Assembly (NCBI RefSeq): GCF_000766795.1
Contig: NZ_JPDS01000001.1
Location: 1,183,001-1,247,000, forward strand
Source: Polaribacter sp. Hel1_85
GTDB lineage: Bacteria; Bacteroidota; Bacteroidia; Flavobacteriales; Flavobacteriaceae
DNA length: 64,000 nt
Direction of reading: 5' to 3'
In this document: one piece after another, positions 17,133 through 25,208 of the stretch
How the letters are laid out: the number at the start of each line of letters is the position of its first letter
Position numbering within the stretch: the first letter of the stretch is position 1
The notes under the pieces: model-generated
Database searches by the model: none
What the model was told of the DNA's origin: nothing
The model's input: the letters and a program-made list of their open reading frames with translations, nothing else
Made by a program: the position numbers and the translations under genes

Positions 17133-17759
17133 TTACTTTAAAAACGTTAATCCTTCCAAAGCAGAAGCATCATTTGGTTTGTTCAATAATACTTTTTGAA
17201 ACAAATCTTTAGCTTCTTTTTTATTTCCAAGCTTCAAATTTGTCCATGCATACATTAACAAACCATCATAATCAAAAGGATATAAATCTACAATTTGCTT
17301 AAAATTAGTTAAAGCTTTATCAAATTCTGATCGGTTATAATAAATGGTTCCTAAATAATACATTGCTTTTGTATTATGTGGTGAGTTTTCTAAAATTACA
17401 TTATACATTTCAATTACTTCATCCCAACGTCCTAATGCTGATAATGGAAAAATATATCCAAACCTAGGTTCATCTGCATAAGGCATTAATTCCATCGATT
17501 TTTTATAAAATGCTATAGATTCATTAAAATTTCCTGCCATATAATTGAGCCAACCCAATCGTAAATTCATCTCATATGATTCTTCTTTATAAAACATTTT
17601 AATTTCATCGGCAGCTAATTTAAAATCACCTTGAGCTTCTAACTTATAGCTTTTACTAAATGCTTCTTGTAAATTTGTAAAATCATTTTGTGCATATATA
17701 GTTGTACTTCCTAAAAAGGCAACTATTGCTATTACAATTGTTTTTCTTAAAATATCCAT
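17133..17759 (-). CDS. Secreted tetratricopeptide-repeat protein
   Basis: 208 residues, signal peptide (FLGSTTIYA|Q), then about four TPR-like helix pairs (AADEIKMFYKEESYEMNLRLGWLN; IAFYKKSMEL; AMYYLGTIYYNRSEFDKALT; AWTNLKLGNKKEAKDLFQKVLL). It is the last gene of a six-gene minus-strand operon and overlaps the barrel gene upstream by 13 bases. TPR proteins act as scaffolds; here it probably partners the barrel in the periplasm. Confidence 0.75.
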   Translation of the reverse strand: MDILRKTIVIAIVAFLGSTTIYAQNDFTNLQEAFSKSYKLEAQGDFKLAADEIKMFYKEESYEMNLRLGWLNYMAGNFNESIAFYKKSMELMPYADEPRFGYIFPLSALGRWDEVIEMYNVILENSPHNTKAMYYLGTIYYNRSEFDKALTNFKQIVDLYPFDYDGLLMYAWTNLKLGNKKEAKDLFQKVLLNKPNDASALEGLTFLK

Positions 17760-19033
17760 GTGATTCCTGCTATTATATTTTGTTGATTAAATTCAAACTT
17801 TTTTGATGTTACTTCTAAGTATTCATCATAATAATTATCTTCCATATTCATAAATGAATACCCTACTTTTAATATTGAGTTTTTACTAAAATATTTAATA
17901 GTGCCTCCAAATTCATTTAATCCTGTTGCTGGTTGATTATAAATTATTAAACCATTATTTGCTGTATAATTATTCATATTACCCACTGATCCAAATCCTG
18001 TGAGTAAAAGTTTATCTATTGTTACAGCTACACCAGCTGTATAAATCATATTAGAATCGTCATCTTGACTTTTATATTGTATCGATCCAAAAGGAACAAG
18101 CATTGTACTTCCTAATGGATATAAAGACATTGAATATCCAACCTGAAATTGATCTAAACCATTTAAGTCTGAAACAGATACATTGATACTATTTCTCATA
18201 AAATAAGATGCTTTTGTAATTGATCCACCAAAAACCAAATTGTTGTATTTTATTTCAGAAGCTGATGTTTCATCTATTGGATTTAAATTATCATATTTCC
18301 CTGAAATCACATTTGCATAAGCATCAAAATACCATTTATTACCAAGTGCTATTGTTACATCTGCATAATAGCGAGATTCTGTTCCTTTATACGTTTCATT
18401 CTCTAAAACACCAGACACATTTACTTGTTGAACTGAATTAGTAGGTATAAAAGTAAACTGATGATAGAAATTTATTCTTTTGAATAAAGAATGGCTCATT
18501 CCTATAGAGAACATTTGCTGACTTTTACGAATAAAACGAACATCAATAGTTTCAGAATCTGCATCTGAAACTAACATATCATCATAATCTAAATTATTTG
18601 TTGCCAATACATTAAAATTGATACTACTAATTAATGGTTCTTTCAACCTTGTTATTTCTTGTAATGAAGTCGCCATTTTTCTATAAAACAAACGACTTTC
18701 CATAATTAAACCGCTGTAACGATACGCCCAGTACAAATAATCTTGCACAACAACATTACTCGTATCTAAATTGTATGCTTCTTCTAAAAATTGAATTGCG
18801 CTAAACATTTTATTTTCTTTAAAATAAGCAATTCCCATTCTCACTTTTAAGTAATAAAAATCAATACCCTCAGCATTGGCTTGTTTTCCTATTTTTAGGA
18901 TTGGTTTCCAATCTTCTTTTAAAAATAAGGCATACGTTATACTATCAATTTCCTTAATCTCTAATGAAGTCTTTTGTGCATTTGTAGTTGATACAAACCA
19001 TAACAATACTATGCATAGAATTTGTTTTCCCAT
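17747..19033 (-). CDS. YaiO-like TPR plus outer-membrane beta-barrel protein
   Basis: 428 residues. Signal peptide MGKQILCIVLLWFVSTTNA|Q, then TPR-like helices (~20-115, for example YYLKVRMGIAYFKENKMFSA), then ~300 residues of alternating strands ending in NIIAGITWIF with a terminal aromatic, as in outer-membrane barrels. A TPR region before a barrel is the layout of the YaiO family. It overlaps the upstream transporter-peptidase gene by 25 bases and the downstream TPR gene by 13, so expression is tightly coupled. It may be the outer-membrane exit or entry point for whatever this operon makes. Confidence 0.7.
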   Translation of the reverse strand: MGKQILCIVLLWFVSTTNAQKTSLEIKEIDSITYALFLKEDWKPILKIGKQANAEGIDFYYLKVRMGIAYFKENKMFSAIQFLEEAYNLDTSNVVVQDYLYWAYRYSGLIMESRLFYRKMATSLQEITRLKEPLISSINFNVLATNNLDYDDMLVSDADSETIDVRFIRKSQQMFSIGMSHSLFKRINFYHQFTFIPTNSVQQVNVSGVLENETYKGTESRYYADVTIALGNKWYFDAYANVISGKYDNLNPIDETSASEIKYNNLVFGGSITKASYFMRNSINVSVSDLNGLDQFQVGYSMSLYPLGSTMLVPFGSIQYKSQDDDSNMIYTAGVAVTIDKLLLTGFGSVGNMNNYTANNGLIIYNQPATGLNEFGGTIKYFSKNSILKVGYSFMNMEDNYYDEYLEVTSKKFEFNQQNIIAGITWIF

Positions 19034-21219
19034 TTTAATATCATTTTTAATTTATCTGAAGTATTACATTGAATACTCATTTCTTTATTCTTATGAATTA
19101 CGATATCAGCTGAAAAAAGATGTTGACTATTTCTTCCTACTATTTTTGATTGTAATTCTACTTTTTGTGAATTAAACGTTTGCTCTGGCTCTTTATATAA
19201 AAGATTATAGTTTCCTTTTAAAAATATTCCAAAAGGCACTAAAAAATCTTGAATTGTTAAAACAGGAAAGTGATATAAATGATGAATAGGAAATCTCGTT
19301 TTTACAGAAACATCAATATTTTCACTTAAAACAACTTTGTAAAAACTTCGGTAAAAATAAAAAAGTGCCGTTTTTTTAGAACCTATATAGTTTTCTGATG
19401 AAAATGTTTTCCCATTATTTTCATAATATAGTTTTGCCTTTGTTTCTAAACAAACAAGGTAGGATTGATTATAAATATCTATTTCATTTCTTATCACAAA
19501 TACTGTTTCCTTATCATTTTCATCGGTCATTTTTAATGTAAACTCATCTCCTGGACTCCATTTAAAAGCAGCTTGTAAAATAGGTGAAGTTGAAATGTTT
19601 GATAAAGTCTCTTGATTTTTTGGAATCCCTTTTTCAACAAAATTTAACTTCAAATCATTCCCTTTTAAATACTCAGATATAGGCCAAAAAATAGTAGATG
19701 CTCCTATTACTGCAGTACTTTGCAATTGAAAATGCAAATGCGGATATGGAGAACGACCAGAATTACCACATTTACCAATAGTTTGCCCCTCAACAACAAC
19801 ATCTCCAATATTTACTTTAATAGACCCTTTTTTTAAATGACTCATTTTTGAAAACAAGTAGTCTTCGTGTTTTATAACAACCGTATTTCCCCAGTTTTGA
19901 AGTGTATTTGTGGCGCCAATTACATTATCTTCAACCGTATTTACAACGGCAACTACAGTTCCAAAAGCTGGTGCAATTACAGGTTTATCAAAACAAAAAT
20001 AATCGGTTACTAAATACCCATTATTTGAAAACTCTTTATTTGTTATTGAATCTTTTATAATAAAATCCCATGCAAATTGAAAAAAACCTTTATGTGTATA
20101 AACACCTTCATGCCCTTGATTTACAGTCCATTTTCCCATAAAAGGCAATCGAATTGGAGCTATAAAGGCTGCATATTTTTTAGCTGGTTGGCTATCATAC
20201 AAGTACGCATCTGTTTCTGGGTTTTTCTGATGAACCAATGTTAAAATTGGCTGTTTTGTTTGATCGAATCTAATTTTTAATGCATACAACATCCCTAACA
20301 TAATTACATTAAATGGCAATGAAAAAGCAGATAATTCAAAAAAAGAAAAAAGTCTATCCGAACCAATTGTAGCCACCACCAAAACCGGAATTAATACTAA
20401 ACTCCAAAAAAAAGATGCTCTAGATGGAATTAAGAAATAACCACCAATTGCAATTGCTGAAAGAATAAAATTAAATCCATAATAAGTATAATTTAAAGAT
20501 CCAGAATACATTCCTAAAATAGAATACATCCAATACGCTATAAAAAAACCAACCAATGATAATAGAAAATTCACTCTAGAATGGACTAATAAACCAATTG
20601 AAATTAAGACTCCAGCCAATAAATTGAATTGAAAAAAAATAGCTCCCAAAGACAAAAAATATGTATCAAAACCTGTATCAACAAAAAGAGAATTTAACCC
20701 ATCTACAACACTAACAAGTACACTGCCTCCTAACTTAAAATACATATTAGAAGGATATAACGTTTCCATATTTAATGAGATATTAGAAAACGAAGGAAAT
20801 GCTAACAATAAAACCCACATACCTATTAAAAAAGGAACACTTAAAAAAGGCAAACCATATTTGGTAAAAGAGCCCATAAGAAATACGGTGCTAAAAAAAG
20901 CAATTGCTGCTCCTGCAACAATTAATAATAAAATTTCGAAACCAGGTAAAAAATAAGTTCCAATACCTAAACCAACTAATAAGGCATTGAAACTATAAGA
21001 TCCTTTTTTTATTAAAACTTCTGAATAACCAAAAAGCTGAGAAAATCCAATGGCAGTTAAAACAGCAATTAAACCACTTAAACCTGTCCACCAATCCATA
21101 AAACTAACCACCACTAAAATAGAAGCTAAAATTTTATTTTCTGTGAAAAAAATTTGAGAATAGCTAGTTAAAGTAGCTTCAAAAATAAATGCGCTTTTTT
21201 TTAGCAGGTCATTTTTCAT
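19009..21219 (-). CDS. Urea-transporter domain fused to M23 (LytM-like) peptidase domain
   Basis: 736 residues with two parts. Residues ~1-320 are a polytopic urea transporter (UT) domain: the first half has GSYSFNALLVGLGIG (73-87), the second YTYYGFNFILSAIAIGG (245-260), the repeated UT selectivity-filter signature. Residues ~350-510 are an M23 fold with APAFGTVVAVV, IKHEDYLFSKMSHLKKG (His461) and NSGRSPYPHLHFQLQ (His494, His496). The usual first zinc ligand in HxxxD is Gln381 (QFAWD), though His376 lies nearby. ~220 C-terminal residues are beta-rich and unassigned. Gap to the decarboxylase is 5 bases. The domain may cleave or merely bind peptidoglycan; the channel may carry urea or a similar small amide or amine. 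Confidence 0.8.
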   Translation of the reverse strand: MKNDLLKKSAFIFEATLTSYSQIFFTENKILASILVVVSFMDWWTGLSGLIAVLTAIGFSQLFGYSEVLIKKGSYSFNALLVGLGIGTYFLPGFEILLLIVAGAAIAFFSTVFLMGSFTKYGLPFLSVPFLIGMWVLLLAFPSFSNISLNMETLYPSNMYFKLGGSVLVSVVDGLNSLFVDTGFDTYFLSLGAIFFQFNLLAGVLISIGLLVHSRVNFLLSLVGFFIAYWMYSILGMYSGSLNYTYYGFNFILSAIAIGGYFLIPSRASFFWSLVLIPVLVVATIGSDRLFSFFELSAFSLPFNVIMLGMLYALKIRFDQTKQPILTLVHQKNPETDAYLYDSQPAKKYAAFIAPIRLPFMGKWTVNQGHEGVYTHKGFFQFAWDFIIKDSITNKEFSNNGYLVTDYFCFDKPVIAPAFGTVVAVVNTVEDNVIGATNTLQNWGNTVVIKHEDYLFSKMSHLKKGSIKVNIGDVVVEGQTIGKCGNSGRSPYPHLHFQLQSTAVIGASTIFWPISEYLKGNDLKLNFVEKGIPKNQETLSNISTSPILQAAFKWSPGDEFTLKMTDENDKETVFVIRNEIDIYNQSYLVCLETKAKLYYENNGKTFSSENYIGSKKTALFYFYRSFYKVVLSENIDVSVKTRFPIHHLYHFPVLTIQDFLVPFGIFLKGNYNLLYKEPEQTFNSQKVELQSKIVGRNSQHLFSADIVIHKNKEMSIQCNTSDKLKMILKWENKFYA

Positions 21220-21224
21220 TTTTA

Positions 21225-22568
21225 TTAAAGGTGTTCTGGCACTAATTCTTGCCTTCTAAATACTTCTTTGTCTTCTGCTTTTCTAACCAAATGCACATTG
21301 TTTTTTTCATCAATCATCACAATATTTGGTCTGTAGGTAATAAATTGCATCCACTGTGTCATTGTGTAAGCTCCTACTCTTTTTATCACAAAATGATCAC
21401 CTTTATTCATCATCGGAAAATCAATATTTTTTCTAATAACATCAATATTCATACATAAAGGCCCATAAATTGTGGTGGGTTCAGATTGAAAACTAGATTC
21501 GTGCACCGGATAAATTTCATGATTGTACCAAAAAGCTGTAAACATTAAATTTACACCAGCATCAATTACCATAGATCTTTTTCCATCTGCTAAACGTTTA
21601 TTTGCTAAAACGGTTCCTGCCAACCAACCTGCATCGTCAATTAACGCTCTACCAGTTTCTAAAATTAACATTGGTGTTTCATTATTAGGAAAATCTGCAG
21701 CAATCATAGCTGTAGTAATAGCATGCGCATAATCATCAAAACTTGGCGATGTATCTGTTGCAGGCATATAAGCTCCATGTAATGTATTTTGAGAAGCAAA
21801 ACCTCCTCCAATATCTATATAACCAATACTAACATTAAAACGATCAAATGTTTTATTTGCTAATGCAGCCAACTTTTCAACTGCAGTTGCATAAGCTTTA
21901 GACACCGTAATATAAGTACCAATATGAATGTGTAAACCAATTAAATCTATCGTGCCACTAGAAAGTATACGATTAATGGCGTTCCAAGCTTCTCCATTTT
22001 CATAATTAAATCCAAAACGATCCCATTGAGGAATAATACCAGTATCCATGTTTACACGAATTGCAACTTGCGGACGTTCTTTTAATTTATCGGTTAAACC
22101 TAAAATACTGTATAACTCATCAAAATGATCAATATGAATTAATGATTTATTATTGATTGCTCTTATTAAATCTTCATCACTTTTATCTGGACCATTAAAA
22201 ATAATATGTGTTCCTGGAGTTCCATTGTCTATTGCTTTTTCGTACTCAAAACCAGAAACTACTTCTGCCCAAGCTCCTTCTTGATGATAAACTCTACAAA
22301 CAGCATCTAAATAATTGGTTTTATAAGACCAAGCAAATTGCACTTTTGGATAGCGTGTAGAAAAAGCACGATATGCAGTTCTATAGGTTTGACGTATCGT
22401 TTTTTCTGAAAGTATAAATACCGGAGAACCATATTTAGAAATAATACTATCGATTTCAACAGTATCAATTGTAGCAATTGGTTGCAACCTTTTTAAACTT
22501 CCAAATTTATTTGGAATTCCTTCAACCACTTTTCGTAAAACCGGATGTTCATATATTCTTTTACTCAT
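21225..22568 (-). CDS. Fold-III PLP-dependent decarboxylase (LysA-like)
   Basis: 447 residues from the ATG at 22568; a TTG at 22595 would add nine residues but overlaps the upstream gene. The alanine-racemase-like barrel carries FAWSYKTN (PLP Lys83), HIHIGTYI (213-220), DIGGGF and ETGRALIDDAG, and the C-terminal domain has YGPLCMNID (Cys372) and GAYTM. This matches decarboxylases of the diaminopimelate/ornithine/carboxynorspermidine type, which act on D- or L-amino acid carbons. The sequence around Lys and Cys departs from housekeeping LysA, and the gene sits with an ATP-grasp ligase and a PqqD-like protein, so a specialised amine product is likely. Confidence 0.82.
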   Translation of the reverse strand: MSKRIYEHPVLRKVVEGIPNKFGSLKRLQPIATIDTVEIDSIISKYGSPVFILSEKTIRQTYRTAYRAFSTRYPKVQFAWSYKTNYLDAVCRVYHQEGAWAEVVSGFEYEKAIDNGTPGTHIIFNGPDKSDEDLIRAINNKSLIHIDHFDELYSILGLTDKLKERPQVAIRVNMDTGIIPQWDRFGFNYENGEAWNAINRILSSGTIDLIGLHIHIGTYITVSKAYATAVEKLAALANKTFDRFNVSIGYIDIGGGFASQNTLHGAYMPATDTSPSFDDYAHAITTAMIAADFPNNETPMLILETGRALIDDAGWLAGTVLANKRLADGKRSMVIDAGVNLMFTAFWYNHEIYPVHESSFQSEPTTIYGPLCMNIDVIRKNIDFPMMNKGDHFVIKRVGAYTMTQWMQFITYRPNIVMIDEKNNVHLVRKAEDKEVFRRQELVPEHL

Positions 22569-22581
22569 TTCTTTTCGTTTT

Positions 22582-23628
22582 TTAAAGTTCTCCAAAAATT
22601 ATTATTTTCTCAAAATCAGAGATATCACCAATTAAATCCCAAGAATAGCGAATAAACATTTTTCCATATTCGTATTCTGTTACAGGTATTACTTTTTCTC
22701 CCATTGCTAAACGACAAACCATTTCTGGAATGTTTTGTCCTGCTCCTACTGCTAAATAAACCCAAGCAGGAATCCGTGGATTAATTTCAATTAAATAATA
22801 TTCACCTTCATCAGTTTTTATCATTTCTAACTCCATAGCACCACGCCATTTGGTTTTTTTAATAATATCGTGTGTAATTTCTAGTAAGCGTTCATCGTTT
22901 ATCGTAATTCCTCCCCAAGCTTTTCCTTTATCTGTAATATATTGTTTACGCATTGCCACTGCAGAAACGGTGTTACCTTCTCCATCACCCAAAACAATTA
23001 CATTTACTTCTGTACCATTAATTGCTTGTTGTACAACCACAGGAAGTCCCCATTTTGCAGAAAGTCTGTTAAAATAAGAAACTGCTTGATTGTTATTATT
23101 CACTTTAAAAGCTTCATAAAACTTCCCTTTTATATAATAAGGATATGATAAAGGTTTGGGTAAATTAGAAAGCTCTTTACTGTTTTGAATAGCTTTACTT
23201 ACTGGCATTTTAATACCATACTTTTCACCATATTCTGGTAAATTATCTTTATGACGTTCTTCAAACTGCTTTAGAGTTGGTAAAAAAGTATGAATTCCCA
23301 TATTTAATAATTGATCGCTGTATTTAATAAATAAATACAATTCTGAATCGAAATTAGGAATGATAATATCTAAGCCTTCTTTTTCATTGATATACGCCAA
23401 ACGATCTATAAAAGCCTCACTTCCTGTAGAAGGAAATGGTATTAAATAGGTTTTGTCTACTAACCCAGGCATATAAATACCAGGTTCTAAATTCTCATAC
23501 GCCAAACCTATAATTCGTGCATTTAATCCAGAATCTTTTATACCACGAATAACAGAAACTCCAGGACCAGGACTATCAATATTATTAAGCCCAGTAACTG
23601 CTACAGTTATTGTTTTTTGATTGCTCAT
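22582..23628 (-). CDS. ATP-grasp ligase, carbamoyl-phosphate-synthase-like
   Basis: 348 residues. N-terminal Rossmann-like segment (ITVAVTGLNNIDSPGPGVSV), central lid, and the ATP-grasp metal site ELEMI...YYLIEINPRIP with Glu268, Glu281 and Asn283. ATP-grasp enzymes join a carboxylate (as acyl phosphate) to an amine or thiol. The N-terminus resembles stand-alone ligases related to carbamoyl-phosphate synthase and D-Ala-D-Ala ligase. The PqqD-like gene ends next to it (its stop directly precedes this ATG) and the decarboxylase starts 13 bases downstream. Substrates unknown. Confidence 0.85.
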   Translation of the reverse strand: MSNQKTITVAVTGLNNIDSPGPGVSVIRGIKDSGLNARIIGLAYENLEPGIYMPGLVDKTYLIPFPSTGSEAFIDRLAYINEKEGLDIIIPNFDSELYLFIKYSDQLLNMGIHTFLPTLKQFEERHKDNLPEYGEKYGIKMPVSKAIQNSKELSNLPKPLSYPYYIKGKFYEAFKVNNNNQAVSYFNRLSAKWGLPVVVQQAINGTEVNVIVLGDGEGNTVSAVAMRKQYITDKGKAWGGITINDERLLEITHDIIKKTKWRGAMELEMIKTDEGEYYLIEINPRIPAWVYLAVGAGQNIPEMVCRLAMGEKVIPVTEYEYGKMFIRYSWDLIGDISDFEKIIIFGEL

Positions 23629-23868
23629 TTAGTCTAGCATTTTTTCACGTTTCAAAAAATCTAAATACTCATACAAATCACGACCTGCAGAAATTGCATC
23701 TACATCAAATTCTTTTGTGATTTCATTGATAATTTCATCGGCAGTTTTTCCTTGTTTTAAGAAACTTATAATTAATAAACCTATTTCGTTTGTGGTAAAA
23801 GACTCACCTGTTGAAGGTTTAAAAATAAAGCCGTTTTCGCTGATAGCAAGTGAATTTAATTTACTCAT
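23629..23868 (-). CDS. PqqD-family (RRE-like) protein
   Basis: 79 residues from the ATG at 23868 (a TTG at 23895 would give 88). The pattern TTNEIGLLIISFLKQGKT, ADEIINEITKEFDVD and DLYEYLDFLKREKMLD is that of PqqD: a short beta hairpin and winged-helix fold that in RiPP pathways binds the leader of a precursor peptide. It is the first gene of the six-gene operon. No radical-SAM enzyme and no convincing precursor peptide gene are visible nearby, so it may instead recognise a partner protein. Confidence 0.72.
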   Translation of the reverse strand: MSKLNSLAISENGFIFKPSTGESFTTNEIGLLIISFLKQGKTADEIINEITKEFDVDAISAGRDLYEYLDFLKREKMLD

Positions 23869-24266
23869 TTTATTATCTTGTTTGGTTATAAACAACTACT
23901 TAACAACACTTTAAATAGTTCTTTAAATTTAACAATTAGCACCCAAATCTTTTGCAACAAATGTTACACAACTAGTTAAAAAGAACCTTTCTAAATAGCT
24001 TTAAAAAGTGCTGTCTATTGAAAATAATGTTGACAAAATTCCTATTCAATTTCTGTTTAATAAATTTCATTTTTAATAAGAAGTTTTTCTCAATAAAAAC
24101 CATGTAAGAAATGGAATTATTGAATAAAAAAACAAATAATAATTAAAAAATATTGGCAATAATTTGTTATATTTAACTAAGCTTAAACATGTTATGTTTT
24201 TGCAGACTTCTATAACCCAACAACACGAATGAAGATTTTATGATTTAAACACCTTAAACGATAATT
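23869..24266. other. Divergent intergenic region, 398 bases
   Basis: Very AT-rich spacer that must hold the promoter of the minus-strand PqqD operon and that of the lipoprotein gene. On plus, TATGTTTT at 24193-24200 is a near match to TAnnTTTG. No exact -7 box is seen on minus. A 43-codon minus-strand frame (23972-24103) exists but looks like chance. Confidence 0.5.
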
Positions 24267-25031
24267 ATGAAAACATTTACCAATGAAAATATTACTATCA
24301 TTCGAAAATTACTAACTTTCATTATGATCATTTGTTTCATATCATGTGGTTCTAATACTGAAAAATCAGAACAATCTCCTCCTCCAATACCAGAAATTAC
24401 TGAAGAAGTCACAGGCGAGACTACTGATGAAACTACTGATAAGATTCTTGATGAAGAACAAATAGTTACACAAGTGCCTTTAAAAAGGAATGATTATATA
24501 GTTATATTATCTGTAGATAGTATCATTAATATAAATGAAACAGGAATGTTACATACTTGGATTGGGCTTCCAAATGCAAAAATAGAATTTCCTGAGGGTC
24601 AAGTACAAGATAAAACTAGTATTCCTTCTACTATAGGACAATATGCAAAAATAAAACCTATTGCACCTGATTTTGAAATTAGTGGTTATACTCCTGGTAA
24701 ATGCCATAAAATACATTCAAGTGGTTCAGAAGTGCGTTTTTCTATTAAACCTAAGTCAGAAGGAACTTATAGTGTAAGTGCCGATATAGAATTATATGAC
24801 AATAGTAAGTGCGAAGGAACTCCAGTTCCAAAAACAGCAAAAACGTTATCAGTTAGTGTTAAAATTAATAAAGAGAAGGAGTTTTCTAATAAAGTAACAG
24901 AATTAAAAAATATTGTCTGGGATAAATTTATACTATTTTGGGGAGCTTTAATCGCGCTAATATTTTCTACAATAATATTTCTTATAAGACGAAAAATAAA
25001 GAAAAAAACCGGTTTTGAAGAAAAAGAATAA
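24267..25031 (+). CDS. Lipoprotein with C-terminal transmembrane anchor
   Basis: 254 residues. An unusually long signal region ends in a lipobox (CFISC, Cys27). A Pro/Glu/Thr-rich low-complexity linker follows (~30-65), then a beta-rich domain (~75-205) with two Cys (GKCHKIH and SKCEGTP) that could form a disulfide. A C-terminal helix (FILFWGALIALIFSTIIFLI) and a basic tail RRKIKKK place the end in the inner membrane. A lipid anchor at one end and a helix at the other is unusual. Family not recognised. A terminator follows, so it is monocistronic. Confidence 0.6.
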   Translation: MKTFTNENITIIRKLLTFIMIICFISCGSNTEKSEQSPPPIPEITEEVTGETTDETTDKILDEEQIVTQVPLKRNDYIVILSVDSIININETGMLHTWIGLPNAKIEFPEGQVQDKTSIPSTIGQYAKIKPIAPDFEISGYTPGKCHKIHSSGSEVRFSIKPKSEGTYSVSADIELYDNSKCEGTPVPKTAKTLSVSVKINKEKEFSNKVTELKNIVWDKFILFWGALIALIFSTIIFLIRRKIKKKTGFEEKE

Positions 25032-25063
25032 ATAAGGTTTTATTACAAAATATTATTTAAAAA

Positions 25064-25092
25064 AACTCGAGTTCATCTCGAGTTTTTTTTTG
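25064..25092 (+). terminator. Intrinsic terminator
   Basis: AACTCGAG (25064-25071) pairs with CTCGAGTT (25077-25084), followed by a run of T. Confidence 0.88.
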
Positions 25093-25208
25093 TTTAACAG
25101 TTATTTATCTGTTGACTTATTAACTAAAAAAAACTAAATTAGCTAAATTGTGATTTAAGTCATTAATAACGACGTTATAAAAGTTAACGTTGCGTGAAAA
25201 AATAAAAG

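Noticed and set aside
23972..24103. A 43-codon minus-strand frame upstream of the PqqD-like gene, a possible precursor peptide
   Set aside because: Composition is dominated by Phe, Lys, Asn, Ile and Leu as expected for AT-rich noncoding DNA. No leader-like acidic segment, Gly-Gly or repeat core, and no conserved start context.
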